This document shows positions 12,386-23,914 of a DNA stretch of 64,000 bases, piece after piece; the stretch's first letter is position 1, and each line of letters starts with the position of its first letter. Origin of the DNA: Brachynemurus nebulosus. Taxonomy: Eukaryota > Arthropoda > Insecta > Neuroptera > Myrmeleontidae. The position numbers and the translations under genes are program-made. The notes beneath the pieces are model-generated. The model did no database searches. It saw only the letters and a program-made list of their open reading frames with translations, and had not been told where the DNA came from. The DNA is taken from contig JAPWDM010000015.1 in NCBI GenBank assembly GCA_035578155.1, forward strand, positions 8,182,709 to 8,246,708. Direction: 5' to 3'.

Positions 12386-14740
12386 CGTGTGAGTTTTTCG
12401 GGAGTTGCCATTCGATTTATTCCTAAAATATGCGTCTAATCGAAAAAAACAAAAAATATTCAAAATAAAGGGGGCCATTCAGGAAAAATTATTTCAGACT
12501 TCTAGGACTTACGGTTTTTTTGGAATAGAAAAAAAATTTTTTCCAAATGGAAACATATGTTGAGGTGTTTCTTAAAAATTAGTTTATTACTTCAAATTAC
12601 CAATTATGCTAAAATTTTCATTATTTTATTTCAAATTTTTGAGAAATTGCATTTTTAAGTTTTGATTTTCAAAACCCGTGGTCAGGTTTCTAATTTACAT
12701 TAAAAAACACAAAAAAGTTGTAATGGTATGTTCACATTAATCTTTTACAGTAAAAAAAAAACTTATTAATTAAATACATTTTATATTAAAATAAATTGTA
12801 GTTATTCCTCAAACAGTCAACTTAATATTCAATAAACAGCTCATTAAATTAGAACTGTGTTTGTAATATTTAGTATTATACCATATTAAAGAAGTCAAAA
12901 TTTAGTACGTGTGAGAATGTCATTATTAAAAACCTTTCTGAAACTGAAGTATAGATGGCATATCTGGATAGCAGAGCATAAAATTGTAGTAATAAAATAT
13001 GGAATCTGTATTATCTTAATTTCTTATGAAAATGTATAGATGGCAGCATAGATATGATATTAATGTCACTAATAAATAATTAACAGGCAAGTTGTCAAAT
13101 ACTTTAACCTTTTTTAAAGAACAAGTAAGAAATTTGTCTAAAAAAGCATTTTCAGCTTGCAATAAGTCCAAAACGGAAAAAATATGGTTTTATTCATTTC
13201 CATTAGTGTATCGTGTAAGTCAATATATATTTTTTTTATTTTCAATATTTTTAATGTAGTAAATAATCATTTTCCTAATCTTATGTTCTTTTGCAGTAAG
13301 AATTCAAACAATTTTTCAAAATAAACAAAAATTTGCACAGCTCATTTCATCCGATTTGTAAAATTGAAGTATTTAGTTCAACTTCATTCTACTTCAATAG
13401 AAAAAACAGTATCAAAGTACCAAAATTTGCTGTTCCGTGGACACTAATAAAAATTAGTTGATCACTGATGATGAAGAGAAAAAACATTCTTCTTTGAAAC
13501 GAAATTTACTCATGTAAATAATGGTTCTATAGTGTACATTTACAGTGTATTGAGCTTCCAAGTATTCAGTTATTTTTATAAAAAAAAATTATTCTGTATT
13601 TTAAAAGACAAAAATGGTTTCTGTAATTCAAACAAATGTTGTAATGAAACAGGTTTTACTAAAAATAATAAAGTTTATTTAAAAAAATAATAAAGTTTTT
13701 ATTAAAAATATTTTATCTGTAATTGACTCTTAACTCTTGCAGAGCGTCGGAAATTGAGTAAATCACTAGCGTCACCTGCAGCAGACCTGTCTATTTTGAA
13801 TATTTGAGTCAATATTTAAGATTTGTTTTAGTTTTTTACAGAATCGATAGGTAGGAGCTACACAAAATGATAGTGGATCTTTCAAAACAAGTAGAATAGA
13901 AAGAATAAGTTTGTTTTCTTTTTTCTTCGTCAACTCTGCTTTTAGAGGAAATTTTGACAGAAGTAGTGGTGAAAATTTTTCACGTGAGAGACGCCCCAAC
14001 GCCTCAGAGCCTCCCATAGGTAAATCCAGCCATGGGAAAAGAAAAAGGGGGTTCGACAAAAAGAAAATGTCAAGGACCTAAGAGTGGGTTAATGTGAGTG
14101 TTGGTGTGAGTGATACAGAAGCATGAATCCGTTCGTAAATTGAAAGCAAAACATCCGTAGATGTACAGATAGTACTATTTGAATATCTTGCTTAAAATGT
14201 GCGGGCACCGAAGTGCTTTTATGTCTGCATAACCTGACAAATAATTCATATCATACCGGCCTAAAAAATAATATTTTTAAAATTAAAAGCAATTAATATT
14301 TTTAAATAATGAACTTAAAATTAAAATTACGCAAACGAAGGTAATAATTTTTTTCGAAAATAAATATGCAAAATATAGAACTATGTTTCTACTCGTCAAA
14401 TGGTCATATTCAAATAAATTTTGAATATGACCAGTTAAAAATGTCTGTTTTACCTACCTGGAAACACGAGTTGTAGAATCCACAAGTTACGAACTAGATA
14501 GCCATCTATGTAGCATAAATACAATTACTGCTTAACTGCCACAATTATTATCCGTAGTTTATAAGGCTAGTTTGAACTAAGCGCTCTTAAACTCATCAAA
14601 ATTCACTTAAATAAATCACTTTTAAGCGCGAAAGTTGTAAAATTTAAAAAAAAACTTAAGATAAAAATTTTTATTTTTTTATTTTTTATTTCTGTTGCTT
14701 TATTGAATAATTTTTATCAACAAATAAGTATACCACTCCA
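11291..14740. other. No recognised gene; AT-rich DNA with a (TA)n tract and a small hairpin
   Basis: Open frames are short and unconvincing, including 12071-12478 (a read-through of the TA tract) and 13772-14059 on the minus strand (95 codons, no recognisable motif). A perfect 14-bp inverted repeat (TGGTCATATTCAAA and its complement, 4-bp loop) lies near 14401-14433. Confidence 0.5.
12307..12382. repeat. (TA)n microsatellite
   Basis: About 75 bp of uninterrupted TA dinucleotides. It creates artificial Tyr-Ile open frames on both strands. Confidence 0.98.
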
Positions 14741-14744
14741 TTTA

Positions 14745-14880
14745 AAAAAAGGTAAGTTTGTATCATAGCTCGAAAACCATAAGAGCTATAAAGCTTCTGA
14801 TTATCGCAACTGGTTGCCCCCGTCGATATTTACAACTCCTATTTGAACAATTTTTCGATTAAATCAACGGTTTGGCTGTA
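14745..14880. repeat. Dispersed repeat, copy 1 (partner at 62366-62470, opposite orientation)
   Basis: Contains ATCATAGCTCGAAAACCATA, GGTTGCCCCCGTCGATAT and TTTGAACAATTTTTC. The same string, reverse complemented and slightly diverged, follows the (TA)n tract at 62366-62470. Both copies lie next to a TA tract (14893-14905 here). The family is not recognised; a TA-targeting non-autonomous element is one possibility. Confidence 0.7.
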
Positions 14881-14914
14881 ATAAAAATGGCATATATATA
14901 TATATAAGCTTTGG

Positions 14915-15154
14915 TTGTATGTTGGTAGCATAGTTCACGGGACACCACCAGAAGCTATTGTTTCCCATTTAAAAAAGAAATTTTCGTCAGAGGACTTTGA
15001 ATGCGAATTATTATCAAACAAAGGACAAAACGCCAGTTATCGGCTTGAAGCTCCGTTATCTCTGAAAGATCAACTATATGATTATAACACTTGGCCAGAA
15101 TATACTGTAGTCAAGCGCTTTATTTTTCGAAAACAAGCAGTAGTCTTTAAATAA
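14915..15154 (+). pseudogene. LINE ORF1 C-terminal fragment
   Basis: A 79-codon open frame starting MYVGSIVHGTPPEAI and ending with WPEYTVVKRFIFRKQ. The pattern of a glycine turn, a helix with LKKKF, and a terminal WP(E)xxxVxRF block is typical of the last domain of ORF1 proteins in CR1/Daphne/Crack-type LINEs, which bind the element's RNA and act as chaperones. The N-terminal part is missing: upstream is a short TA tract and the 14745-14880 repeat. The stop at 15152-15154 is followed within 60 bp by endonuclease coding sequence, the spacing expected between ORF1 and ORF2. Confidence 0.65.
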
Positions 15155-15169
15155 AACAATTAAGCTGAT

Positions 15170-16081
15170 TCACTGTAATATTAAATGCATTCGAAATAAA
15201 ATTGAACAATTGGAAATAATCATAAACGACGAAGAACCTAATTTTTTGTGTATATCAGAACACTGGTTATCTTCTGAAGAAGCAAATAATTATACATGCA
15301 TTGGAAACCTTAAGTTAGCTACTTGCTACTCAAGGAAAAATTACATACATGAAGGTACAGCCATTTATGTTAAAAATAATATCAAATGCGAGAAGGAAAT
15401 AATCTGTGATTAGTGGTAGAAAAAACTTTTGAGTGTTGTGCTGTGAAACTAGAAAATGTACACATTATAATAGCATGTATATATCGTTCACCTGATGGTG
15501 ACTTTAATATTTTTATGTCACAATTTGAAGAGTTTTTAAATTTACTAATGCGGTTTAAATGTAGAATTTTTATTGCGGGTGATTTTAATATAGATATGGG
15601 AAACTTGTATGATCATAAAACAAAAGATTTTAATAATCTCCTTATATCATATAATTTAAAATGTACTATTACACGACCAAGTAGAGTCACAAACAAAACA
15701 TAAACAACCATAGACAATATTATAACAAATATTGATAAAAATGACATTTGCTATTCGTACAGTATTATTTGTGATTTATCGGATCATTATCCAATTGTAG
15801 GTTTTAAAGTTGACGATTTTAACTATGTTAAATATTTTAAATATATAAGGACTTTTACGGAAGCCGAACATGACACTTTCAACTATATGATGAACAATGA
15901 AAATTGGGTTAATGTTTTTAATTGCAATGACGTAAATGAAAGTTTCCATAACTTTCAAGAAACTTTTAATTACTATTTTGACGTGGCTTTCCCAACAAAA
16001 AAAGTAAATATTAATAATAATAAACCTATCAATAATAGTAAACATTGGATTAATGATGAAATTAAAAATTTATCAAAATAA
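15170..16081 (+). pseudogene. LINE ORF2 apurinic-type endonuclease domain, broken
   Basis: Consecutive frames carry endonuclease/exonuclease/phosphatase-fold motifs in order: an N-terminal stretch with FLCISEHWL at 15210-15413, IYRSPDGDF and GDFNIDMG at 15413-15703, and DLSDHYPI near 15770-15795. The last is the usual S-D-H catalytic motif. The region then runs to a conserved WINDEI-type linker before the insertion point. The enzyme nicks target DNA to prime reverse transcription. At least one frameshift near 15412, a stop near 15701 and a stop at 16079-16081 break the frame, so no enzyme can be made. Confidence 0.85.
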
Positions 16082-16172
16082 AACGTAATTTGTTTTTACA
16101 AATTAAACAATTATCAAATTTAAATTGTGACATAAGTGATTTAAAAACACAGTATGATACTTAAAATAAAAA

Positions 16173-19100
16173 GGGTCTAGCGGAATAAGCATATGAAAAC
16201 TGCACCAGCGTCTAATGAAAGGTTTTTATAATATATTTGTTGCTCTTAATCTAAAATAGCTTTACAACCAATCTCATATCTCTAGCCCCGATAGTAAGGG
16301 AAAAATGGGGGTAACAACCCTTAACGTTAAAAATTTTTTTCTCCGAAACTATTTGAGATATCTTGATGAAATTGAAACTGTAAATAAACATCTATAAACT
16401 ACATATTATATATTTTTTTCAGAATTTTTGTTTAACTTAAAATGGTAAAAAATGAGGAGCATATTTTTTGGGGGTGGCTTTTTATACTAACCCCCGAAAT
16501 GACACCCACCAAAAATATATATTTTATTTGTTCATTAGTTAGCTATCATATATTAAAATTACAGAAGGGTCGAATTGGTGGAACATAGTTTAAAATAAAA
16601 ATAAATTATGGGGATGTACATATACATAGACGTATTATATCAGTACGTATGGTCATAAATTAATAGATACTTGAAACTGAAAAGTTTAAAAGTAGGTAAA
16701 TATAAAAATGAACTATTAACGTTAATGATTGACTCAACAAAAATTATTTAAATATAAAAGAAAAATAAACAATATTATTATCGAACTAACTTGGCTTAAG
16801 CAAGTTATTTAATATCACTTTTATTCAGGCGTTCCTATTAGAGTCTTTATTTGCTTTCATGAGACATAATATTCGCTATAATATTTTCTTTCGATACACT
16901 GTAATATTAAGCCAAAGTGATCTATGTTCTATGAATTATCTTTTCACAAGTTTTAATAAAAAGTTATTACAAGTTAACTATTAAGGTGGAAATTAAGAAA
17001 ATAATTATCAGGACATTTAAACATAATCAAACATATTCGAACATTTAAACATAAGTAAAGTGTTTTAATTGTAAGTGTTTCTATTGTAACTATTTTGTGT
17101 TTTAATTGTAACTATTTCATTTAAAGATCTATTGTGTGTGAAGTGCGGTTTTATTTTTCGTTTTAAGAATTGTGATATTGATAATGGAGAAAACAACTGA
17201 AAGTAGCAAAGATGAAAAATGTGCTAACTGTAAAACCATTATTCGAAAAAGCCGTGGTAAGTTTAAGTGTATACTTACAAATGAAGATTTAAATTGATAT
17301 CAAGCTTATTGCGAAAATACTTTAAAAATCGGGTCTGTATTTTGTAATAAATGTAGACTTATAATATACAGAAATACACAACCGACAGCGTCTACTAGCT
17401 ATAGTGATAATGACGATCATGACAGTAACTTGGACGATCCAGACTTTAAAGTGTTTTGCCGCAATACTTCACCTAAGGAATACCTAGAACTTCAGATTAA
17501 AAGGGTTAAAATAATACATTTATACTGTACATTATGTGGATCTAATAAAAATCTGTGCCTTTAATAGCTCGTCTTCAAGCATTTATCAAACGAAGAATAT
17601 TCATTCCAAAAGGAAACAGATGTTGCCCTAGCCATTTGATTAAAAATCGGTTTTTTGATGATGAATTACAACTTTTACGCGTTTATTCTAATTATAGTTT
17701 CCTAGAAAAAGAAGTTTCTCAGTTTTTAAATATCTTAGCAGTTAACTCAGATTCAACACTACATAATAGAATAGATGAATTTTCTGTATCTGAGGAAGAA
17801 ATATTTACGTACACAGGTCTAGAATGGAAAAATGTTATTACATTACAAGAAATGCTTATTAGTATGAGAAACAGTGAAGAACGATCAGTAACACAAGCAT
17901 TGGTAGTGTTTCTGCTCAAACTCAGAAGTGGTAATTCTAATGATATAATTCAAAAAATATTTGGTTTGAAATATCCTCAACAAGTATCAGATTATTTTCA
18001 TCAGGTAATCGAAAGTTTTGAAAAAGATGTTCTACCAATCCATTTTGGAATACATGCGAAAAGTAGAGAAGTTAATTACTAGTGAAACTTCTTATGTTGC
18101 AAGCCGTCTTCTTGATTTTGGAGAATCCACTTTAGGCTTAATATTTGACGGTACTTACATAAGGCATGGAAAAAAGCAGAAACAATATTTATCAAAGAAA
18201 ATCTTACAGTGGACAAAAGAAAACACCACTCTGCAAACCCTTTACCATTTGTACAACGAATGGCTACATAGTTAACATAGAAGGTCCGTTCAATGGAACT
18301 ATGAATGATGCATCCATAATGAAAAATATATTAGAAGAACCTACAGGATTAAAAGCACTTCTACGACCAGGTGACTTCTGCATTGTTGACCGTGGTTTTC
18401 GTGACGTGGTGGATTATTTGAAAGGTCAAGGCAACCATGTATTTATTCCAGCTTGTAAGGGTAATCGACCACAATTAACAGTAGAAGAAGCAAATGCATC
18501 AAGATTTGTCACTAAAGTACGTTGGGCTGTGGAGGCTGTACATGGCGCTATCGGTCAAAAATATCGGTTACTACATAACGTCCTAGACAATAAGCTTTTG
18601 CCTGTGGCAAAATCATTATGCAAAATAGTCGGATTTTTAAATAACACTTTTGGCAAAAGATTAAAATCTGATGTGGAACTAGCCGATACGATTATTGCTT
18701 TTATGAAGGAGCGTCAAAATCAACAGAACACAATGAAAGAATTGATTAAAAATGAAAAGTTAAATCGACGCAAAAAGTCTTTTACGAAATTATCTTCGAC
18801 TAGCCTTATAGATTTTTCAGAATTGAGTGAAAATGATTTAAAAATATTATTTACTGGCAGTTATCAGTTATCTCAAGCAGTATGTTATCTTGCAGAAATA
18901 ATGACTGATGAAGGTTTAAATCTTGAATTTTTAAAAGATCGTGAAACTATTATAAAAGTGAGGGTACGATCACGGCATATTAATAGTAAGACATATACTT
19001 GCTTTGTTGAGTATGAGCCGAACTTAAATAGCTATAAGGGCATTAAAAGATACGTTTGTGATTGTGCAAATGGAAATAGAACCGTGGGCTGCTGCGCGCA

Positions 19101-19412
19101 TGTAGCGACGGTTATTTACTATTTGGCACACGGTCGTTATAAATCAAAAATTATAAAGTCAGCTGAAATATTGACCTCCATATTCGACGAAACTAATATA
19201 ACTCCAGCTAGAGAGATATCAAGATATCTCAAATAGTTCCGGAGAAAAAAATTTTTAACGTTAAGGGTTGTTACCCCCATTTTTCCCTTACTATCGGGGC
19301 TAGAGATATGAGATTGGTTGTAAAGCTATTTTAGATTAAGAGCAACAAATACATGGTAAAAACCTTTCATTAGACGCTGGTGCAGTTTTCATATGCTTAT
19401 TCCGCTAGACCC
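16173..19412 (+). mobile_element. DNA transposon with about 190-bp TIRs inserted in the LINE
   Basis: Begins GGGTCTAGCGGAATAAGC and ends with the exact reverse complement. The repeat continues inward for about 190 bp on both sides, including the TTAACGTTAAGGGTTGTTACC region at 16318-16340 and 19256-19275. One decayed transposase gene lies between. Flanks are A/T runs (AAAA left, TTTAAA right), so a target duplication of 2-3 bp cannot be told from the TIR tip. LINE ORF2 coding resumes directly after the right end, confirming a nested insertion. Family is tentative: a DDE_Tnp_4-like transposase with SWIM finger is known from ISL2EU/Harbinger-related groups. Confidence 0.85.
17184..19236 (+). 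pseudogene. DDE transposase with C-terminal SWIM zinc finger, broken
   Basis: Coding begins at an ATG at 17184 with a cysteine-pair N-terminal domain (CANC, then CNKC and CTLC). It meets an in-frame TGA near 17295 and shifts frame near 17555. A helix-turn-helix-like part with GNRCCPSHL follows (17555-18082). The DDE_Tnp_4 core is spread over two further frames: LIFDGTYI near 18135, NGYIVNIEGPFNGTMNDASIM, then DFCIVDRGFRD and VRWAVEAVHG, which carry the expected acidic residues. The end (18980-19236) holds a SWIM finger, CDCANGNRTVGCCAH, a DNA- or protein-binding module. With at least one nonsense codon and three frameshifts the copy is dead. The stop lies just inside the right TIR. Confidence 0.85.
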
Positions 19413-21221
19413 TTTAAAGAAAATGGTTATTAATTTTAAAAAAAATTACATCAGTAGTCTAATTTTAAACAATGAAAATAAAACTCAGGTTATCTGGGAA
19501 ATAATTAAAAGTAAACAAAATTTTGAAAATACAGATAAAGCTAATAAAAATGTAATTGAAGTAATACGTAACAATGAGGGTTAAAATCTAAGTAATACTA
19601 ATCAAATTACAAATTACTTAAATAATTATTTTGTTAATATGGCAGAAACTCTAAATTTAACCATGCCAGACACTAACACTTTAAAACAAAACCAAGCCGT
19701 GAATGTAGGGAGTCTGTACTTATATCCATGTACAGACAATGAAATATATACTATAATAGCTTCATTAAAAAATAAAAAATCATCTGGCTGGGATGGAATT
19801 CCATCTCATGTAATTAAAAAATACGCTGAATACATAATAAAACCGTTGGTTTACTTAATTAATTTATCCTTTGAAAAGGGCATCTTTCCAGCTAATCTTA
19901 AAAAATCAATAGTGAAGCCATTATTTAAAAAAGGAGACAAAGAGGAGGCAAATAATTACAGACCTATTTCATTACTGACTACTTTCTCTAAAATTTTTGA
20001 AAGAGCTATCTATAGCAGATTAATGAAATTTTTGGAACAAAACCGAGTAATTACAGAAAGTCAACATGATTTCGTACCAGCTGGTTCCATAAATAAAGCC
20101 ATTTACCAAGTCTTAACTTCAGTTTTGAACAACGGGAATAACAAGAACCTATGTGTCTTAACATTATTTGACCGATCTAAGGTTTTTGATTGTGTTCAAC
20201 ATAACATTGCTAGAAAAACTTTGTAGATTGGGCATTCGGGGTATCCCATTACAACTTTTAAAATCTTACGTGACTGATCGTTCACAAATAGTACAACTTG
20301 ACAAAATCATCAATAATTATGTGATCAGTTGTAAATCCAATAATATGTTAATAAAACGTGGTGTATCACAAGAATCCATTCTCGGACCTTGACTTTTCAT
20401 ATTATACAATAATGATATAGTGAATATTAAGGAAGATAAATAGGTTGTACTGTTTGCTGACGATACAGCCATAGTGGTAGAAGGTAGAGATGAGGCTTCC
20501 CTGAAAAACAACATAGAATCAGTAATTTCTAATATTTCTACGTGGTTTTTAGAAAATAATCTTAAATTAAATATTGATAAAACACAGTTTGTGAAATTTG
20601 GGAACTATGGATACCTATCACATCATTTACAGATATCAGATACTGAAAAAGTATCTTTTCAGAACACAGCAAAATTTTTAGGTTTGTGGATAGACAAGGA
20701 ACTTACCTGGGGAGCCCATGTTGACAGTATTATAACAAAAATTAATAAATACCTGTTTTTAATTCGTTCCATGCGAAATATAGTGAATACTAACGTTTTA
20801 TTGTGTATCTATCATGCATATATTGAATCTATACTTCGTATAGATTCAATATATAGAATCATATTTTAGGATTCCTCTGCTACATTATCAAAAGTATTTT
20901 ATTCTCAAAAAAAATGCGTTAGAGCTATCGAAGGTGTTTCTAGCAGAACGTCATGTAAAGAAATTAAAAGAACTGACTGCTTTTGATTTGTATATTCTAG
21001 AGTGCTCGACGTTTATAAAAAAAAATTATGAACTATTTGAAGAGAATTTAAAAATCACTGTTATAATACTAGAAAAAAAACATCATTATGACATAAAATC
21101 CGGTAATTTAAAAAAAACCTTAAATAGCCCTGAAAATTCAATTATTAAAATTATTAATAAACTTCCCGATAACTGGAAAACACTACATTTGACAAAGTTT
21201 AAAAGGACTGTAAAAGGCGAG

Positions 21222-21225
<4 letters not shown>
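19413..21225 (+). pseudogene. LINE ORF2 reverse transcriptase and C-terminal region, broken
   Basis: Resumes ORF2 after the inserted transposon. Seen in order: SSGWDGIPSHVIKKY, FKKGDKEEANNYRPISLL, a decayed FDRSKVFDCVQHN (normally a D-x-SKAFD motif), RGVSQESILGP, and the polymerase core FADDTAIV encoded near 20453-20475. The thumb region with NNLKLNIDKTQFVKF follows, then the terminal NKLPDNWK block near 21150-21180. The catalytic aspartate pair of FADD survives. Stops lie at 19582-19584, 20224-20226, about 20390 and 20440, with frameshifts between, so the enzyme is not made intact. Confidence 0.88.
20818..20854. repeat. Perfect 17-bp inverted repeat with 3-bp loop inside the LINE
   Basis: ATATATTGAATCTATAC at 20818-20834, loop TTC, then its exact complement at 20838-20854. 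It lies within reverse transcriptase coding sequence, where the second arm disrupts the usual IESILRYG-type protein motif. A templated snap-back insertion is the likely origin. Confidence 0.85.
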
Positions 21226-21297
<72 letters not shown>

Positions 21298-21306
21298 CTC
21301 GCCTTT
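21212..21306. repeat. (TA)n hairpin with 17-bp unique arms
   Basis: AAAAGGCGAGCTATTTA at 21212-21228 and its exact complement at 21291-21306 enclose about 62 bp of TA. The left arm is the last part of the LINE. Confidence 0.9.
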
Positions 21307-21423
21307 TGTAGCGTGAAATCGTACTTGCTGTTCGTTGTTTGAGCAGCACTGGTTTCTGTCTAGTTTCTTTGATTTTTTTTCTTCCTCGATTATCGATTAT
21401 CCTAGATTATCTTCCGTACGGAC

Positions 21424-21467
<44 letters not shown>

Positions 21468-21584
21468 GTCCGTACGGAAGATAATCTAGGATAATCGATA
21501 ATCGAGGAAGAAAAAAAATCAAAGAAACTAGACAGAAACCAGTGCTGCTCAAACAACGAACAGCAAGTACGATTTCACGCTACA
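21307..21584. repeat. Perfect 278-bp palindrome centred on (TA)n
   Basis: The left arm (21307-21426) and right arm (21465-21584), each 120 bp, are exact reverse complements by eye; the arms start TGTAGCGTGAAATCG. The centre is about 38 bp of TA. The palindrome directly abuts the hairpin to its left. No gene is present. Confidence 0.92.
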
Positions 21585-22021
21585 TTTAGTGAAACACCTT
21601 TTAAAATTCGAATTTGCGATAATAAGAAATGCATAAATTACTGTAAATTATAAGAAAGATAATAAAAAAATACGTAACTAATTTCAATTCTAAAATTTCA
21701 AAAGGTTTGAGAATCACTGGCATACTAAACCACAGATAAAACTGACTAAGCAGCATGAAAGATGGGTATTTAAATCATGAATTAACCACCAGTACGAATA
21801 GAGGCTCTAGGCGTATTTAAATTAGGACAATTTGAATTAAATCGCGATAATTACAAAAATCAATTTATGACAAAATATACGATAATCACGTTATAATGAC
21901 GAACTTTTGTTCGTATTTATACATACACTAGTCTTCATATGTTCACTTGAAGCGCAACTTAGCTGATACTTGAACACTCGATTTACTTTGGCATGTTTGA
22001 CCAATTCATTATGTTAATTAA
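21585..22021. other. Spacer; no gene or 5' LTR recognised
   Basis: I compared this stretch with the presumed 3' LTR at 25490-25880 and saw no shared sequence, so the 5' LTR of the downstream retroelement is missing or lies elsewhere. Confidence 0.5.
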
Positions 22022-22081
22022 AACTTTCAAATCCCTGATATTATTAAAACAATTATTCCTTATGACGGCAATAGAAGTAAT

Positions 22082-23893
22082 TTGTTTAATTTTATCGATA
22101 GCGTTGATATGGCTGTTGGTCTATTATTTAGCTTAGTTGACGATAATTTAAAAAACCTTTATAGTAACGAAATTAGAAAAAAAATAATAGGTCCAGCAAA
22201 TGACGTACTAAATCAGTATGGTAGAGTAAGAAATTGGAATAGCATCAAAGAAATTTTAATAGGGTATTATGCAGATAAGAGAGATGAATATAGTTTGGCT
22301 CGGGATTTATACTCGCTAACTCAAGGAAATCAATCGGTTGAATTATTCTTTAGTAGAGTTAATGAAGTATTAGCCCAACTTATAAATAATATTTCTCTAA
22401 CGAATACTGACGAGACTGTTAAGAAAGTCAAAATAGAACTTTATAATCAAGCAGCACTAGATTGTTTTCTTACAGGACTTAATAGGAATATAGGAAACAT
22501 TGTTCGTGCTTTCCAGCCTAAGACACTTGGAGAAGCATGGCAATGTGTACAGAGGGAATTAAACGTTTATTACAAACAAACTCAATACGGAAACGTTAGG
22601 CCGCAACCAGAAGACACTAACACATCACCGAAACAAATTATTCGTCATGTATACACACCTACACAACCACAAATTCCACACACACCAAGACAACATTTTA
22701 ATACGAATATACAACCTGTTCAAAACGTATTCGGAAACCATCCTTGTTTAGAATATGTACCCCAAAATCAAAGAGTTTACAATAATTTTAATCAAAATCG
22801 ACCTCAACAAAATTACCATACAATACAGCAAAGTCCAGTCCGTCCGCAACAACAAACACAACCTAATAGGTTTACCCCCGAACCTATGGATACAACGTCA
22901 GGTAATACTAGACAAATCAATAATAATAACCATCCATTTAGACAAACGGAACCACCCAGGGTAATTTCAAAAGAATTGTTCAATACTGAAAATAATTGTT
23001 ACGAACAGAAATACTATTACGAACCAACAGAAACAGAAATAGAATCAACAAATCCGTTAGAATATCAATTCAACGAAGAACCCAAATCAGTGGAATTCGA
23101 CCAAACTGACCTAAACAACATAAACTACGAATCTGCCGGGTACGTAGAATTAAATTTACAGCAGACAAAGAATGGGACTTTACCATACATAGTAATAAAA
23201 AACGGACCACAGAGACTAAAATTCTTAATAGATACAGGAGCTGATAATAATTTTATAGACCCAAAGCACGTTGAAAATCTGACCTTAATCCCGACAGACG
23301 TAGAAGTAAAAACCGCCCTTAAAACACATAAAATTAACGATAAAATTCGCATATCATACTTAAACGAATTAGATAACACAGAACCACTAGAATTTCTCGT
23401 ATTTAAATTTCATTATTATTTCGATGGCATCATAGGAAACCAAACATTGAGACAATTGAAAACAAAAATAAATTACAATAATCATACAATACAATTCGGG
23501 CGAGCTATTAACCGACTATATTACAAATCGTGCATGACACCGATAGTTTTTACATTAGAATCACAGAAACAAAACATGATTGAAGTATCCACTTTAATAA
23601 AAAATGGAGACATACTGACCCCTACTATTAAACTAAATCCCCAAGTAAAAACTGCTAATAGAATATACACTGTACATAAAAAACAAAAACAAACGTTAGC
23701 CAAAAACAACAATAAACGAAACGATCCACCACAATTAAACATAGGAGACACAGTTTATGTTAAAAATATACAACGTAACACGAAATTATTATCTCCGTAC
23801 AATGCAAAAAAAGTAACTGACGACAATAAATTAACCTTTAAAACAAAGAATTACAAATATCACAAAGCCAAAATAAAACCTAAAAGAAAGTAA
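22082..23893 (+). pseudogene. Gag-protease fused to integrase C-terminal tail by internal deletion
   Basis: An uninterrupted 603-codon frame with three parts. The first (about 1-340) is Gag-like: a capsid-type helical region, then a Gln/Asn/Pro-rich stretch; homology begins at about 22022, upstream of the first in-frame ATG, behind a stop or frameshift near 22020. The second is a retroviral aspartic protease with the catalytic LIDTGAD motif and a later DGIIGNQTL strand (about residues 365-470). The third (about 500-603) is basic, with IGDTVYVKN, and matches the end of gypsy integrases. Everything between protease and integrase tail is gone while the frame stays open, so a deletion (or a rare in-frame subgenomic copy) is likely. 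The protein could still be made but is not replication-competent. Confidence 0.82.
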
Positions 23894-23914
23894 TGTTGTT
23901 ACAGGTTCTTAACA

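Larger units (their letters stand above)
14890..21292 (+). mobile_element. Decayed non-LTR retrotransposon (CR1/Daphne-like LINE), split by a DNA transposon
   Basis: ORF1 end, endonuclease and reverse transcriptase remnants occur in normal LINE order on the plus strand: 14915-15154, 15170-16081 and 19413-21225. The order is interrupted only by the DNA transposon at 16173-19412. Stops and frameshifts are frequent. The 3' end runs into (TA)n at 21227-21291. A simple-repeat tail instead of poly(A) is common in CR1-related clades, so this may be the natural end. No TSD is resolved. Confidence 0.8.

Noticed and set aside
13772..14059. 95-codon minus-strand open frame
   Set aside because: No domain, no context and no promoter seen; isolated in AT-rich DNA.
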